Of a stretch of 64,000 nucleotides of DNA, positions 1 to 12,099 are shown piece by piece. The position numbers were made by a program, and so were the translations under genes. The first letter of the stretch is position 1, and every line of letters starts with the position of its first letter. Origin of the DNA: Patiria pectinifera (lineage: Eukaryota > Echinodermata > Asteroidea > Valvatida > Asterinidae); assembly GCA_029964075.1 (NCBI GenBank), contig CM057146.1:14217501-14281500 (forward strand). Reading direction: 5' to 3'. Below the pieces are notes generated by a model. That model was not told where the DNA came from. It saw nothing but the letters and a program-made list of their open reading frames with translations, and did not search any database.

Positions 1-2148
1 ATGGGTTTTGTGCGCGTTCCTTCACAAACCTGTATGAATGCACAATCAAGTGTGACTGGGAGTTAAGAATGAATACATGTAATGTATTCAAAGCGTATTT
101 CAAAGCGTATTTCAAAGCGTATTTCAAATGAAAATGCTGATTCTCTCAAATACTGTGTTGTGATTGGCCGCTAAGGCCCCAATTCGGTAGATGAGCTCAT
201 TGGACATGTACAAACGCCTGTCAAATTGATGAAGTCAGGGTTTCTGACTAACATGAAAATAACATGTACATGTACAGGTACATTTTTAACATGTTGGTCT
301 GGATTTGATACACGAGGGCATTTATTGGGCAAGATACTGCACTTACCAAATCAAACATCCTAGAATTCCAATAACAACTGGGCATCATAGGAAGCCATTT
401 TTGATCCAGTTCCCTGAATTTTATTTACACATACGCAATTTTGTCACGCAATTATGTCGCGCGTTTTTATAAACAAATCAATGAGCGCGTTAACATTTAC
501 GCGACAAAGTTGTGCGACTTATCACTCTCATTTCAAAAATCGCAGTGACACATACATGTACACAATGTGAACAGTACATTGAATAGACACTGGTTGCATT
601 TATTGAAACATGCCACAAAATGTCTCCTTGTCCAATGTAAACAACTAGGTGTTTTCGTCTTTCCTCGGGAACGGTAAGACATTAGGTCAGTTCCTTTCAG
701 CCAGACCTTAGAAATATGATAAGTAAACAATCCAAAACATGATTTTTTTTCGGGAATTGGAGGCGGTAATGGCCCCTTTAACCCATTAGCAAGCACTGAG
801 TTTACACTGGCCTTGTACCATGCCAACATCGCCAATCGCATGCCCTCACATTTGACCTTTATACTATAATCACACCATGTAGACTTTCAACTGCAGTGTC
901 ATTGTTCTAAATTCTTTACTTAACCTTGTTGACATGTGGAAAAGTCAATGCATCTGCAAACACAGATGATGAAATCTTTTTGCACTTGAAAACGCCAACC
1001 CGACCTTTTGTCCTCCAAAATTTGTAGCACCATAAAAAAATTAAGTTGTGTCCACGAAGTGAATCCTGTGGACTACTGCCTGCTTTTAAAAAAAAAACAT
1101 TCACAATTTGCATATATTCATGATTGGATCATGACTTTGATGTGTGTCATGATATAGAATCAATTATGTACCTGTAGATTGATTAATTAAGCTCCGCCCA
1201 CACTGCATGTTCCAGTCATGCACGTCATGAATATGTACATGTATGGGCGTGTCAGACTTAAGTCGATAATCACAGCTGTGATTGGTCAAAACACCCTGGG
1301 GCGGGGCTTAAAGTATCTGTTCTTTGGCTCTTTAAACATGTTGGGAATGCAGCCAACAAACTATGTAGCTCAGATGGTACACAAGGTGTATGTAGATAGT
1401 ACTCTGTATTGTGGTAAGATCCTAGTTCAGGACTTTCTTTTTTAAAGCCAACCAAAATGATTGCAAATCTTACATGCTTCCATTGTATGCAAATATTATA
1501 CATGCTTCAATTATATGCATATTCATTAAAAATATAATTACAAATTTGTATTCTACGTGTACAGTGGGGCTGTTTTTTTTCAATTTAGTACTCGATTCTT
1601 TCAACTTGGACTTTATCAAACATTCGTATATTAGATTTTGAAATGTACTGAGCAAGTTAAACATGCACAAGTCTCAACTGGCGATTTGCTTGCAACCGCA
1701 CTTGTAGAAAATTGACGAAGAACTTGTTTCAATTTTTTTTTAAGAACAGGCACTGGAATGGCTGTTATTTGACTAATTTCAAGAAGAAATTTAATTGACC
1801 CAATATTCCTCATATGGAAGCTTTAAAATCAGGCACAAAAGAGTGGCTTTCAACAAACAATAAAACCACGCAAATTTTACTCATCTCCTGGAATATGCGA
1901 ATCAAAAAAAAAAAATCATATTAGGATATTTCGGTCAATGACCGAATATTCCAACATTCGGTCCATGATATTCGGCAGTTGGCATGGCCCTAGTGTGCAG
2001 TACAATGTATATTAGATTTTTCACAACATCCACAACATCAAGTTTTCATGTTGTAGTTGTAAACTATTTGAACATTAGCTTTGGGAGAAAATTAAACATA
2101 TTGTAGAATACATCATTGAAATAAGATACAAAATATTTGGCCACTCAC
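1..2148. other. Left-edge non-coding stretch
   Basis: No coding exon recognised. It holds a 12-bp tandem repeat near 88-128 (caaagcgtattt, about three copies). At 640-790, in minus orientation, it holds part of the 23.1-23.6 kb MITE family. The missing 3' exon of the SPSB3-like gene could be here unrecognised or lie beyond position 1. Confidence 0.5.
88..130. repeat. 12-bp tandem repeat
   Basis: The unit caaagcgtattt occurs about three times in a row, with a partial flanking copy. No function is suggested. Confidence 0.6.
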
Positions 2149-2328
2149 CTTTAAATGCCACGCCCAAGTTGACTCCGTTCTTGAAGTATGTCAGCGTACC
2201 GGCGTACAGGTTCAGCAGTACTCCTATCCTGGTGTTGTTCTCATAGAACGGCTCACAGTACTGGCGGCACGTCCCTTTGTGCCACAGGGTGCCCTTGTAG
2301 GACAGCCCCCAGCTCTGGTCATCCATGC
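2149..2328 (-). CDS. SPSB3-like: SPSB3-like gene, SPRY exon B
   Basis: Second 180-nt SPRY exon (acceptor tatgttag|, donor TTTAAAG|GTGAGT). It encodes MDDQSWGLSYKGTLWHKG, a cysteine-containing loop, then TRIGVLLNLYAGTLTYFKNG and a final GVAFKG. The D-x-x-S-W-G-L-S-Y-x-G-x-L-x-H-K-G block and the I-G-V-x-L-x-x-x-x-G-T-L-T-[FY]-F-K-N block are the signature of the second half of the SPRY domain in SPSB3-like proteins. The exon ends in phase 1, so at least one more coding exon (last SPRY strands and any SOCS box) must follow to the left. None was recognised between 1 and 2148, so the gene is probably cut by the window edge. Confidence 0.85.
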
Positions 2329-2479
2329 CTAACATAGACAGCAAACAAGACTCTCTGTACTTTTGGCATTGGTCATTGTATGTTGGGAGACAAAGTTGGC
2401 AGTGGCTGGGTTGTATCCGAGTCCATCACAAGTCCAGTCACACGGAAATCCACAAGTCAATTCACAAGACACAAGTAGC

Positions 2480-3110
2480 AGGAGACATTAACCCTAACCC
2501 TTCTCAATCCTCCAAAATCCTCCTGGCGGTTTTGGAGGATTTTGGAGGATTGAGGATGAATGTATTTTGAGAGGCAGGACTGTCTGGCGATTGTGAAGGA
2601 TTGAGGCGCTGGGTATCCTTCATTTGGACATACATGTGCAATATTTTGGAGGATTGAGGATGGTTCCTAGCAAAAAAAGCACCTAGGCCTTTTCGGCTAG
2701 GATCCATCCTCAATCTTTCAAAATCCACCAATTGCCACCATGTAAAAAGCAGCCTTTTTTTGTACAGCCTCAATCCTCCAAAATTCATTCGTTATTTCAT
2801 GCATTTGTTCAATGGAGGGGTGACCACTGCCTCAATCCTGCAAAATCCTCCAACAGTCATTGTAATGCAATGAGAAATTGCCAATGATATCCAGAAGCAG
2901 TGCGGTTGATATCTAGTTTAATCCATGCATTAATTTATGCCTTGCTAAGCATAAATAACACAAGGTGCAGCTTATGACATTGAGACACAATGCCTTCTCT
3001 AAAATCAATTGGCACAAAACTGGCATACAGTCTCAATCAATCCTCCAATATCCTCCAAAACCGCCTGGTTGATTTTGGGGGAATGAGGAGGCCTTTGTCA
3101 CAGTTCGAGT
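2480..3110. repeat. Dispersed repeat built of TCCTCCAAAATCC-type units
   Basis: Degenerate copies of cctcaatcctccaaaatcc (and its complement, ggattttggaggattgagg) recur on both strands, opening with accctaaccc. Related blocks lie at 27745-28140 and 63790-64000. A sister version (ggattttgatggagttggga) lies at 13030-13215 and 29168-29395. Only repeat character can be supported. Confidence 0.6.
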
Positions 3111-3230
3111 TTGACTCGACTCGGGAATTGAAAGACTTGTGATCAACTTGTCAGGACTTATGAATGACTCCGACTGCAACACTTCTTTCTTGGCCTTCTG
3201 TCTTTGCAATCCGGGTTTGAGTCCCACCCC

Positions 3231-3622
3231 AGGCTGCGATTTTTTTTCTCCCAAACGACATCCGCATATATATATGGGTGTATGCTATTGCGTTTTGGAC
3301 TTAACTTTATATAAAAACATGAGAAGAAAATATGAAATGAGAAAAAAAAAGTGAATTTGAACGTTATGAAATTCGGACTTTATTTCCCTTTAAATAAAAA
3401 TCCTCCAAAGCCTCAGGTTAGAAAAGGAAAACAATTCGGGTGCAAAACTGAGATTCGGTGCAAAATTCTACTTTCTATTGACTGAGCTGTCACACTGCTC
3501 GCCAAAACGTGGGGAAACAAATAATTATATACCTGCGTGCATATCATGAAAGTATCGTAGAGGGCGCTAAACAACCATATATGCGGATGTCGTTTGGGAG
3601 AAAAAAATTCGCCCCCAGGCTT
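3231..3622. mobile_element. Foldback element with internal tRNA-like core (copy 1)
   Basis: Bounded by inverted copies of gattttttttctcccaaacg and of the hexamer-rich segment gacatccgcatata. The interior resembles the complement of the 17.57-17.96 kb element, including a degenerate tRNA-like core (gactgagctgtcacactgct). The tRNA-like part is much more decayed than in copy 2. It lies in the intron between SPRY exons A and B. Confidence 0.65.
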
Positions 3623-3710
3623 GGATGGACTGGGTTTTCATTTGCTCAAAACTGGAGAACTATACAACGGAGCAATTTGTGGGAAAAAAACCAATTTGGT
3701 TGTTGCTTAC

Positions 3711-3890
3711 CTAGCATGTTGATGTACTGGTAGTTGGTGGTATGTAGCAGTGCTTTCTGGGTCCCTACCCCGACCATGACTGCCGTGCCGAATGCTGGCT
3801 CTGTGAAGATCACTTCCCAGTAAAACTCCCCCTCGTGGAATCCCTGTGTTCCCCGCACACCCGCAGTGCCTGTACTATCCTCGACGGGAT
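3711..3890 (-). CDS. SPSB3-like: SPSB3-like gene, SPRY exon A
   Basis: Exactly 180 nt, bounded by gattctag| and CTAG|GTAAGC. It encodes GTAGVRGTQGFHEGEFYWEV followed by IFTEPAFGTAVMVGVGTQKA and a segment ending NYQYINMLG. The G-T-A-x-V-R-G opening, the Y-W-E-V strand and the G-T-x-x-M-V-G-[VI]-G-T strand are the first half of the SPSB-class SPRY fold. Among the SPSB paralogues the wording is closest to SPSB3. Intron phase 1 on both sides agrees with the flanking exons, so the reading frame is unbroken. Confidence 0.85.
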
Positions 3891-5894
3891 CTAGAATCCA
3901 AAAGAAAGTGGGGAAAAAAGTTGTAGCCGTTATGGTCCCATGTCAAAAAAGTTGATTTTTGAGGCGGGGTCGCCTCGCAGTGCACCAGAAGATAATTGGT
4001 GTGGAACAAGGGCGGATTAGAAATTTTCACAGGGCTGTATGCTAATTGTGACAGCCAGAGGTTTGTTACAAAATTCAGCATGCTTTTTCTGGTCTAATTT
4101 GGGGATTTATTTTGGAATTTACACTTTGCAGTTGAACTAATCCGCCCTTTTTCAAAAAAGAAGCTGAATATACACAAAATCGGCCAATGTTAGTTTTTTT
4201 CTTCTACATACCACACACCATACTGTACCAATGACAGAATGGTTTCAACTTCATCGATTACATTTTGGTGAAACAGCTCAAGGCAGAGCCCACCATTGAA
4301 ACTAGAGGTTACGGCACTGTCGGTTGGTCGTAATGCTTGTAAACCATGATTGCGGCAGTGTGATGGACTGAGGACTCAGTTTCTCTGGATGTGCAGTACG
4401 GCTGAGTCTCCGGTGTATGAAGGAGATGGCATCCAGGACATTTGTTTGTGGAACTGTGGTTCTTTCAAAGAGGTTTGAAGATCAGGCTGAATGCTTGGAC
4501 TAGTTGGCTTCATGAAGGGTTTCTTGCTGTTGAAATGTGGAGACCTGAGATACCCTTTTACCATGTTCACCTTTGACCTCAACTACTCGAAGAATCTACA
4601 TGTGTAACTTGATCCGGTGATGCAGAAGTGGTTGGTTCTGTGCCTGCTCTGTGGTTGCGTCTCGTGCTTTGAGCCCTCAGTGGTTTTGGAGTAGTGGTTA
4701 TTTCTTTCAATCAGGGTAACTGCATTGTGAATCTCCGCGATTTTCTTTGTCGACGAAAGGAAATTGATCAGATCACAGCGATTCCACTTCACCTGTGTTA
4801 GACGCCAGAGGAAGCCCCTGGTAAACATGCAGTAGAGTCACAAGAAATAGACCAATTGAAAGAGTTTTTATATTTCTGGGATAGGTGAAAGTTTAATAAA
4901 TCAAATGAAGGTGGAAGGATCGATGGTTAAGCAACCATTGTGCCCACAGCAAAGGTTGATGCAGTGAAATATTGGAGATGGTAGGAAAAAGGGTTTCACG
5001 TGAAGTTCAAGAGTTAGAGGAGTACCCAAAATCTGTTAACAAATCTTCAGCCACAAGCATTATTTCACATTGATGAAAAAAAAACCACCTTTTTTTTCTC
5101 TAAATGATTTACGTACATTTAAAGTTGCATACCCTGTGCTCTTGCAAACTTGATTTTTTCTCCCAAGGGATTTTATATTTTGTATGTTTCGTCAAAAACT
5201 CCTTTATTCTGATTTTGGACATCTGCAACCCTCTGAAAAATGGCTTTCACTTTGCGCACAAATGAGCCCGGAAAGACAAACCCTATGTGATTGGACTGAA
5301 AAATTCTAAGTGTTCTCTAAGAAAATGCTTGTATTTTCTCACTGCTCAAATTGACTTTGGTGACATGAAATTGCTATCTTGGGGCTTGTTAGTCAATACA
5401 GAGGAAAATTAGTGAACTTCGTATATGGAAATCTTTCCATGGGCCCCCCCCCCCCCCCACGAGAGCCAAATTATAGTCTGGCAGCCAATAATTCAGATTT
5501 TGTGAAGAAATAATTCAATAGGCCTAAACGTCGGTTGATTCGTAGTTTGATGTCTCGTTTTAAAGTGAATAAATTTACAATGATAAAAAATAGTAATTGA
5601 CAAAAAAACATCAATTTCTCGAGGGGAGTCTCAAATAGCACGGGAAATGGATATTTTAAGTATAGGGGCCTACATATTAATATTAATGTACAGTTTTATG
5701 AGTCAGCAGAAATATAGGGTTATTTTTGAGTACTTATGTGAAATCTAGTCCAGAAATAACAATTTGGTAAAAGGTAATATCCTCCTAAAATGTATGTACT
5801 GTATTTCAACGTCAACTCCTGTGAGTACAAAGAGTCTCATTTGGTTATATTTCGACATTTAAAGTAATCTCAGTATTGGCTGGTTAAACATTAC

Positions 5895-6036
5895 CTATAT
5901 GAAAATATGCAGCTAGCTGATTGGTGGAGAGATGTACATCAGATGATTTGTTCTGCCGGTCCCAGCACCAGTTGTCTGGTCGATATTCCCTGAACGTCGA
6001 CATCTGGCCTGACTCCACTGCAGACGTCATTGTGTT
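5895..6036 (-). CDS. SPSB3-like: SPSB3-like gene, 5'-most visible coding exon
   Basis: First recognised exon of a SPRY-domain protein read leftwards. An acceptor (tttgctcag) precedes the exon at 6037; an ATG lies at 6030-6028, so the bases upstream of it may be 5'UTR. The peptide contains DNWCWDRQNKSSDVHLS and then AAYFHI. This fits the stretch just before the SPRY core in SPSB3 (a W-x-W-D, K-S-S, L-S, F-H pattern). The donor is CATATAG|GTAATG at 5894-5893, and the exon ends with one base of a codon, which matches the two bases opening the next exon at 3890. SPSB proteins normally act as substrate receptors of cullin-RING ubiquitin ligases through a C-terminal SOCS box; that part is not seen here. 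An in-frame coding exon further upstream cannot be excluded. Confidence 0.7.
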
Positions 6037-6281
6037 CTGAGCAAACAAAATCGCAACACTGCGGATTTCAGTTGTGGTTGGATTTTAGGTACAAACAATC
6101 AGATCCAAGTTATAATTTTTAAATATTTTAACTTTGAAACTTGTTCGTATACCATGCAGTCATGAAACGAAGTAAAAAACCAAAAACAAAGAGAATACCA
6201 AAAGATAAAAACATTCATTTCAGAAATTGTCTTAAATCATCAAAGGGAATGATGATTTTTTTTTTAAATACCTAGTGGCTA

Positions 6282-6795
6282 TGTTACGCCCCAACTATAG
6301 TTGGGACTGTCCCAACTATCGTGCGGCAGTTGGGTCGGCCCAACTATAGTTAGGACTGGAGTTGCGCCGGACGCTCGATACAGGGTGTTATATTCCGCGG
6401 CGCTGGCACCATGTATTCGTCGTGAATGCATGCTGCAAGGCTGGCCGGCCACGTGGTACTGCCTAGTTGGATGAGTTGTCCAGCAGGGTTTTATAGTCCA
6501 GCAACATGTTTTATGCAAAATTCAAAGATTGGCATGGCCCAACTAAAGATGGGCCCCACCCATAGCTAATGTCAATGGTCCCAAGTAAAGTCTGACGTGT
6601 ATCAGAGCTGTATAGTTGTACATCAATGTAAACTATAGTTGGGACACCGCAAAACAAAAAGATTGGAGTGGCCCAACTATAGATGGGCCCCCTTGATGAC
6701 TCCCAACTATAGATGGGCCCCTTGATGACTCCCAACTATAGTTGGGCCAGCCCAACTGGACAGTGGAACTACCATACCATAGTTGGGGTGTAACA
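6282..6795. mobile_element. MITE with palindromic CCCAACTATAGTTGGG subrepeats
   Basis: Inverted ends TGTTACGCCCCAACTATAG (left) and the complement of ATAGTTGGGGTGTAACA (right), flanked on both sides by GCTA (6278-6281 and 6796-6799), a candidate 4-bp target duplication. Inside, the self-complementary word CCCAACTATAGTTGGG and variants (…AGATGGGCCC) recur at least seven times. No coding capacity. Length 514 bp. Confidence 0.7.
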
Positions 6796-6967
6796 GCTAC
6801 ATCATCATGTATTTTTATGGAAGCCATTTCAGTGGCTATTGCGAATCCATATGATGAGGTTTTAAACTCATAGCCATTGGACTACTTTGGCAGCTTAAAA
6901 GGATAAATAGATAAATATGCAATTCAAATGCTGAAGGTGCTGAGTTTGAATCCCAGAGACAACTTTG

Positions 6968-7163
6968 GAAAGAATTCCATATTACAAGGCCACCACTCAC
7001 ATTCCTTAATATGACCTGAAATGTACCAAAATGTGTATATATCTGATGAAGAAACAGTATTTAAGGAGTGCAACAATTCTTTGATTATTTAACTTTTTCT
7101 GTCCTGGCCCATAGACTTTGTGCGGGAGGTCTGAGTGGTGGCCTTGTATGGAATTCTTTCCGC
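6968..7163. repeat. Imperfect hairpin (inverted repeat)
   Basis: The left arm around 6970-7003 (aaagaattccatattacaag, then gccaccactca) is complementary to the right arm at about 7132-7161 (tgagtggtggccttgtatgg, then aattctttcc). The loop is roughly 125 bp. It looks like a small foldback element abutting the next MITE. Confidence 0.6.
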
Positions 7164-7165
7164 AT

Positions 7166-8214
7166 TTTAAAGCTATAGTCCATCACTCCCTGTGAAATTA
7201 TTCTCTCTGGCAAGCTGTCATTTTGAAGAAATCAACGAAAGAAGGCCTTTCCAACGGTGCGTCTTAAGATGCACCGTTGGAAATTTCCGTTAGTAGTTCG
7301 TTTTTTTATTCAGCAAAGCGCACGCGCACACGCAGCTGCTATAATTCGTCGGATCGGTGCGCGACATCGCGTAGCTACAATCGGCTCAGTAAGAACGTGT
7401 CTCAGATGCTGAATTCAGGCCAAATTCAAAACATAATTCAGCAACTTTTGATTTGAAATCGAAATCCTAGAATGCTGTTTATCTCAAAATATACAGCTAA
7501 AGCTGAGCTGAAACTTCATAAGGTTAGTTGTTCAGCACCCTTCTTTAGATTTTTAACACTTTCATTGCTTCAAACGAACAAAATGCACGGGAAAAGTTCC
7601 ATACTCGGATGTCAATTTATCTGCTGCCAAACATATTAATTGTCACCTCACCTTGTCGTTTGAACCAAGAGAAATCCAGGAAGCTGTGTAAAGGTGAAAA
7701 AAATTTACTCAAAATGTGTTTTTAGAGCACATTTTGGATGCATACGTCGTGCAGAACTAACTTGAAGCAGCCGGTCAAAACTGATTGTAGTGGCTGAAAA
7801 GACAGCGGTACGTTATACACGTGACATCAACAACCATGACGTCGCATGAGCCTGCCAATGATAGTGCAATACGTCATTATGAATATTTATTTTCTCATGA
7901 ATATTTAGTTTATTTCAATGGATACTTCAAATACGTCCAAAGATTGATTATTGCAACAGCGATCGTGCGCGGCCTAGCGGTTAAGAGTCTCGTGTATCAA
8001 GCAAGCGTCAGAGGTTCGAATCCCAATGAAGTAACTGACTGATTAATAAATAGAAATTAGGGAAAGGAGAGGGTGAGAGTAGAGGAGGGAAAGTGGAGGA
8101 ATAACCATAAAAGATGTAACTTTTGGCGCTAGAAAATTAATTGAAAAAAGTGACGTCCGAGTACGGAATTTTTTCCAAATGCACAAATTACAAATGATGG
8201 ACTATACCTTTAAA
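7166..8214. mobile_element. MITE/non-autonomous DNA element, TTTAAAG…TATAGTCCATCA ends
   Basis: Terminal inverted repeats are TTTAAAGCTATAGTCCATCA on the left and the complement of TGATGGACTATACCTTTAAA on the right. A subterminal hairpin (ccaacggtgcgtcttaagatgcaccgttgg) sits at 7251-7280. Partial copies occur at 22168-22275, 36440-36790 and 59585-60050. The interior carries a tRNA-like segment (separate entry) and no protein gene. Confidence 0.75.
7962..8036 (+). repeat. tRNA-like sequence inside a MITE
   Basis: Contains an A-box-like GGCCTAGCGGTTAAGAG and a perfect B-box-like GGTTCGAATCCC at tRNA-like spacing. The flanks do not form a good seven-base acceptor stem, so this is a tRNA-derived relic or internal Pol III promoter rather than a functional tRNA gene. 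Confidence 0.5.
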
Positions 8215-9325
8215 TTCTTTGCACACAGAGAAAGGATGACATCTTTCTCTGGCTAAAATTTACTTTAGACTTGATAAACATTGCAAACAAACATGCTAAT
8301 TAATTGTTAAGCTGTTACTAGACTGCGTTAGTAGTATTGGTCACTGGTCCAGGTAGTACTATTAAATTACAAACCAATAAACACAGTGAATGATATAAGC
8401 ATAGAGCACTATGTATTACTATTAGCACGCTAAAAAGTAAACATGAATCAGCTAGGCCTATCACAAAAAAGTTAACTCGTGCAATCGTCCTGTTTTTTTT
8501 TTTAAATTACCTATCACTGGCAGTTAGGCCTACCTGATGATATGGTGGTTCTCACTCAATTAAATTAAGTGTAGACTTCAACCACAGTACTGTGTCAGCT
8601 GCTGTACTCCTGAAGCACTGTGTAAAATGCGCAGTCGAACATCACCAACCGAATTTAAAGTCCGACCAAATTTAATACATGAAACGCTGGTCAAAAAAAA
8701 AATGGCGAGTCTCTGAAACTGCAGCGGTGTGTGCGAACGCGAGACGACTGCCGTTAAATGCAAGCTGATCCTAGAGCCAAAACGAAACTAAATCTCCAAG
8801 CACTCGAACTAGTCGAAGCGTGGAATGCAGGGTGAATCAGTAACCGTTGCTAGTGACAGTCAAAGGTAAAACTCGGATAACGACGTCAGAAAAGTGTCCT
8901 TTCTGAATCAGCCCACGTAGTTATTTGTTGTGACCGTTGTGTGTTTACGTGCTGATATGCATGCGTGGCCCTTTTCATCATGCACCACTACTTGCTAATT
9001 ATGATCTTCCCATCAGCAACACTACTCCCTCTGCACTAAAAAAAAATGTAAACTATATTTATGACAGAAAATTGCTCTGTTAAGCATAAAATACACTTGA
9101 TTTGTACAGAACATCATACATACTTTATTAGTTTCAAAAAAACGCTTATATTTCAGACTAAAGTATTTTTTGGCTTATTTTTGAAGCTGTTCTATATAAT
9201 TTTGTAGAGGAGTGGCTAGGCATAAACTACCCGCTCATAACAATGCCACGTGACCCGCAGACCGCAAGTAAACCAGTTCCAGCCGGTAGAATTTATGAAT
9301 GACGCAACGACTTTGCCTTGGGAAT
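8215..9325. other. Intergenic, nothing recognised
   Basis: AT-rich single-copy-looking DNA upstream of the SPSB3-like gene. No convincing exon, RNA gene or complete repeat seen. A promoter for the SPSB3-like gene could lie in 6.1-9 kb but cannot be pinpointed. Confidence 0.4.
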
Positions 9326-9741
9326 TTAAAGGGAATGTACAACATTTGCTTTTGCTGCAACTTTCAGAAATAAAATTTGGAGGATTAGAATATGTTATAG
9401 CAAATATTGTTTAACTGACTCGCTTCACGTTTTGGGTTGGGAGATGCTGGGAAATCCAAGGAAACCAACCATGTACTTGTTCCCTGATTCCACTTAAGAT
9501 GAAACGGAGCAATTTGGCTTTGGGGAATTGTAAGAAAATTCTGAATAACTAAATGTGATTAGGAGCAGTTAAAAAAACAAAACAGTTTTCTCCAACGTTG
9601 GTCGGCCGACCAGCTTTGGAAAAATACAAGTTTTCTTGAAAATGTCAGCACACCAGGTGCCACGATTTTACAGAATACTTTGGACTGTCATTCCCTAACA
9701 ATTGAGTAAGATATTTTGTGATAATTTGATCATTTTGTTTT
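9326..9741. mobile_element. Truncated TTAAAGGG MITE (partner of 37.05 kb copy)
   Basis: Begins TTAAAGGGAATGTACAACAT. It follows, in reverse order, the element at 37048-37573, including the central palindrome ggtcggccgacc and the gtcagcacaccaggtgc segment. It stops short of the second terminal repeat by about 25 bp. Confidence 0.65.
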
Positions 9742-10427
9742 TCGATCCCTTTATTTCCAGAGCGCTGCCCTAGTTTTTGCACATGGTTGAAGTTTAACAT
9801 GTAAAACCAGCATCGGCGTCGCCAGTTTTTTTCGAAAGGGGGAGACACATTTTCCCCGAAAGTCCTTATACAATTCCCAGCATATATATTCTCAATTTAT
9901 ATTTTTTTCGCGGGTGGGCGGGGGACATTTGCCAACCTCACCCCATTTACACCCCTGAAGACGCCCATTTTGTTAAATATGTATTAATCAAATTAATAAC
10001 AAATATGACTTACACCTCTTTTTCTTTCCTTTCCCCCCATTTTCCACTCCCTTTCCCCCATATTTTTGGTGGCTTTTCCGGGGGGGGGGGGGCAATTAAG
10101 TGCCTCCTTGCCCCCCCCCCATATCTCAATACAAAAACACTCGATCTGCCTGTATTTTCTCTTGTGCCAATAACTCCTTTCCTTGTAGGGACATCAGAAA
10201 GGGCAAACTAAATTGTATTTCTGAACTACGGGGTTATCCCTGATTCAATATATTGCACCCTGAAAGAGTTCCTAAAATGCATTACAATACTTTTTACAAA
10301 TAGTACTTTATCAAGACAAAGAAACAATGAAACAAGGAGAATGTCATGAAAATCTTTGTGCAAATTAAATTTATTACAAAACTGTGTTAAAACACCTCTA
10401 CCTTCAACTTGGACGAAAAGTACATTA

Positions 10428-10833
10428 CGGGTGCACCCCTGCATTAAAATTCCCATAGACGCTAGGGCTAAATGCCCATACTTCAAAATTCTTTTAAAAA
10501 TTACATGTACTCAGAACTCTCACAGTTATGATCAACATGCCATCTTTCATTTTCTGTTCATTTTTTTGTTGGGTTGACTCTTCGAGGAATTCTCACCCAA
10601 AGACTACCCTATTTTTCCCAATGCGGAAAAGTGGCCATCTTGAAAAATGATCCCTTCACAACATGGCAAAATAGTGCCAATTTCGAGCCCAATTGCATCC
10701 AAAATGCTCAGAATTGGAAGCCCCAAGTCCGGGCCAGAGGTTCATTGCCATATCTCTTCAATTCCCCAATTTTATGGCTCTCCGAACTCTCTAATAATAT
10801 ACATTGTAGAATATATTTACCGGTGTGCACCCT
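10428..10833. mobile_element. MITE related to the 35.3 kb nested element
   Basis: Starts GGGTGCACCC and ends GTGTGCACCC. The interior shares ordered blocks with 35297-35767 (cttcaaaattc, atctttcattttctgttcat, ccatcttgaaaaatgatcc, agaattggaagccccaagtc). Diverged but clearly the same family. Confidence 0.55.
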
Positions 10834-11524
10834 CACATACTTTGCCAGCTTATGGCCATTCATAAACAAGTGAGTGGCACAAGAGAAGCACAAGAGGGCT
10901 CACTTCTTAAAACAATGGAATTCTTCATAATACTGCCCTTATTTAAGCACACAATTGTTGATTAGTCACACTTTAATGATTTCACACATTTTTAAACAGG
11001 GATTCAATCGTATATTTATGCATTTCAGTTAATATTTTACACAGCATTTTGTCAAACCAATTGGATATATAAACAAATCACACAATAGCAAAAATAGAAT
11101 TGTTTAAAATTGTACACTTTTCTCAAAGCTGACATTCATAACTTATGAAAAAATTTGGGTAGGGCAAAATGCACGTCCAATTTGATCGAGGCTTTAATAC
11201 TTGATCATCCAGCTCAATGCATTTCTTAATTACATCAGAAACAGATAAACTGAAATGTAAGGTACAACACTAATACAACAGAAACAGTGTCTTACTCTAT
11301 CTAAACCCTGGTTAAATCCAATTTTTTCTCAATACAATGTGCATGTGCTTTTTTGACATTTTAAAGGGCCCATGTAATGGAATTTGCTTTTAATGCAATC
11401 CTTGAAATGTATCTTTGCGTTCTATTTAACTTTATTAGTAATCTTCGTATTGCCATTGTAAGGGTGGTTTGGTGCTTTTTTGGTTTTATGCTCATGAACA
11501 TTTCCATATTCATGAGCAAATCTA

Positions 11525-11783
11525 CATGGGCGTCGCCAGGATTTTTTCAAGAGGGGGGCAAAAAAAAAGTTTGGCAAAAAATGCTCGATTTATCAGCTTT
11601 AGAGGGGGGCAGGGACATTTTGGCCCCCCCCCCCCAACTCATTAAATTTACACCACTTTGTCTTCGCGCCTCTTTTTCTTTTCTTTTTTCTTTCTTTTTT
11701 TTTCTTCCTTTTTTTTGGTTTTTTTGGGGCTTTTCCAGGGGGGGGGGCAAGTGCCCCCTCTTGCCCCCCTCGCTACGCCCATG
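11525..11783. mobile_element. Nested hAT-like MITE with 8-bp target duplication
   Basis: Ends CATGGGCGTCGCC and (complement of) GCTACGCCCATG. It is flanked on both sides by CAAATCTA (11517-11524 and 11784-11791), an exact 8-bp duplication as made by hAT-type transposases. The interior has long G and C runs. A degraded relative may occupy 9805-10115. Confidence 0.75.
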
Positions 11784-12099
11784 CAAATCTATGTCATTCA
11801 AGACAGAAACTGCAGTTTCACATCTGCTTCAGCATAAACAGTCACCAGAATGTTCAGGAGTTTGCTGTGCATGTGATTTCTGCATTCAGTGCTTCATTGT
11901 TGTTTCAGCAAATGACAGTTGACAATGAGAAAACCTTACACACAAACGTTTTCAATAAAAAGATTTTCAGGTTTACAATTTGAAGAGAAAAAACTCTTAA
12001 TTGAAGTAAAGTGACATCACAACAACATCGCCCTCAGTTGTCAGGAAAAATATGAAATGTTAATAAAATTAAAAAGAGTACTTTCCAAATTTTAACAAT

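Noticed and set aside
4376-4828. Two minus-strand open frames between SPSB3-like exons
   Set aside because: No matching splice sites, no motif, and the phase of the flanking exons already joins directly without them.
11377-11922. 181-codon open frame on the plus strand
   Set aside because: It runs through two nested MITEs with G, C and T homopolymers; translation is low-complexity Phe/Leu-rich with no homology pattern.
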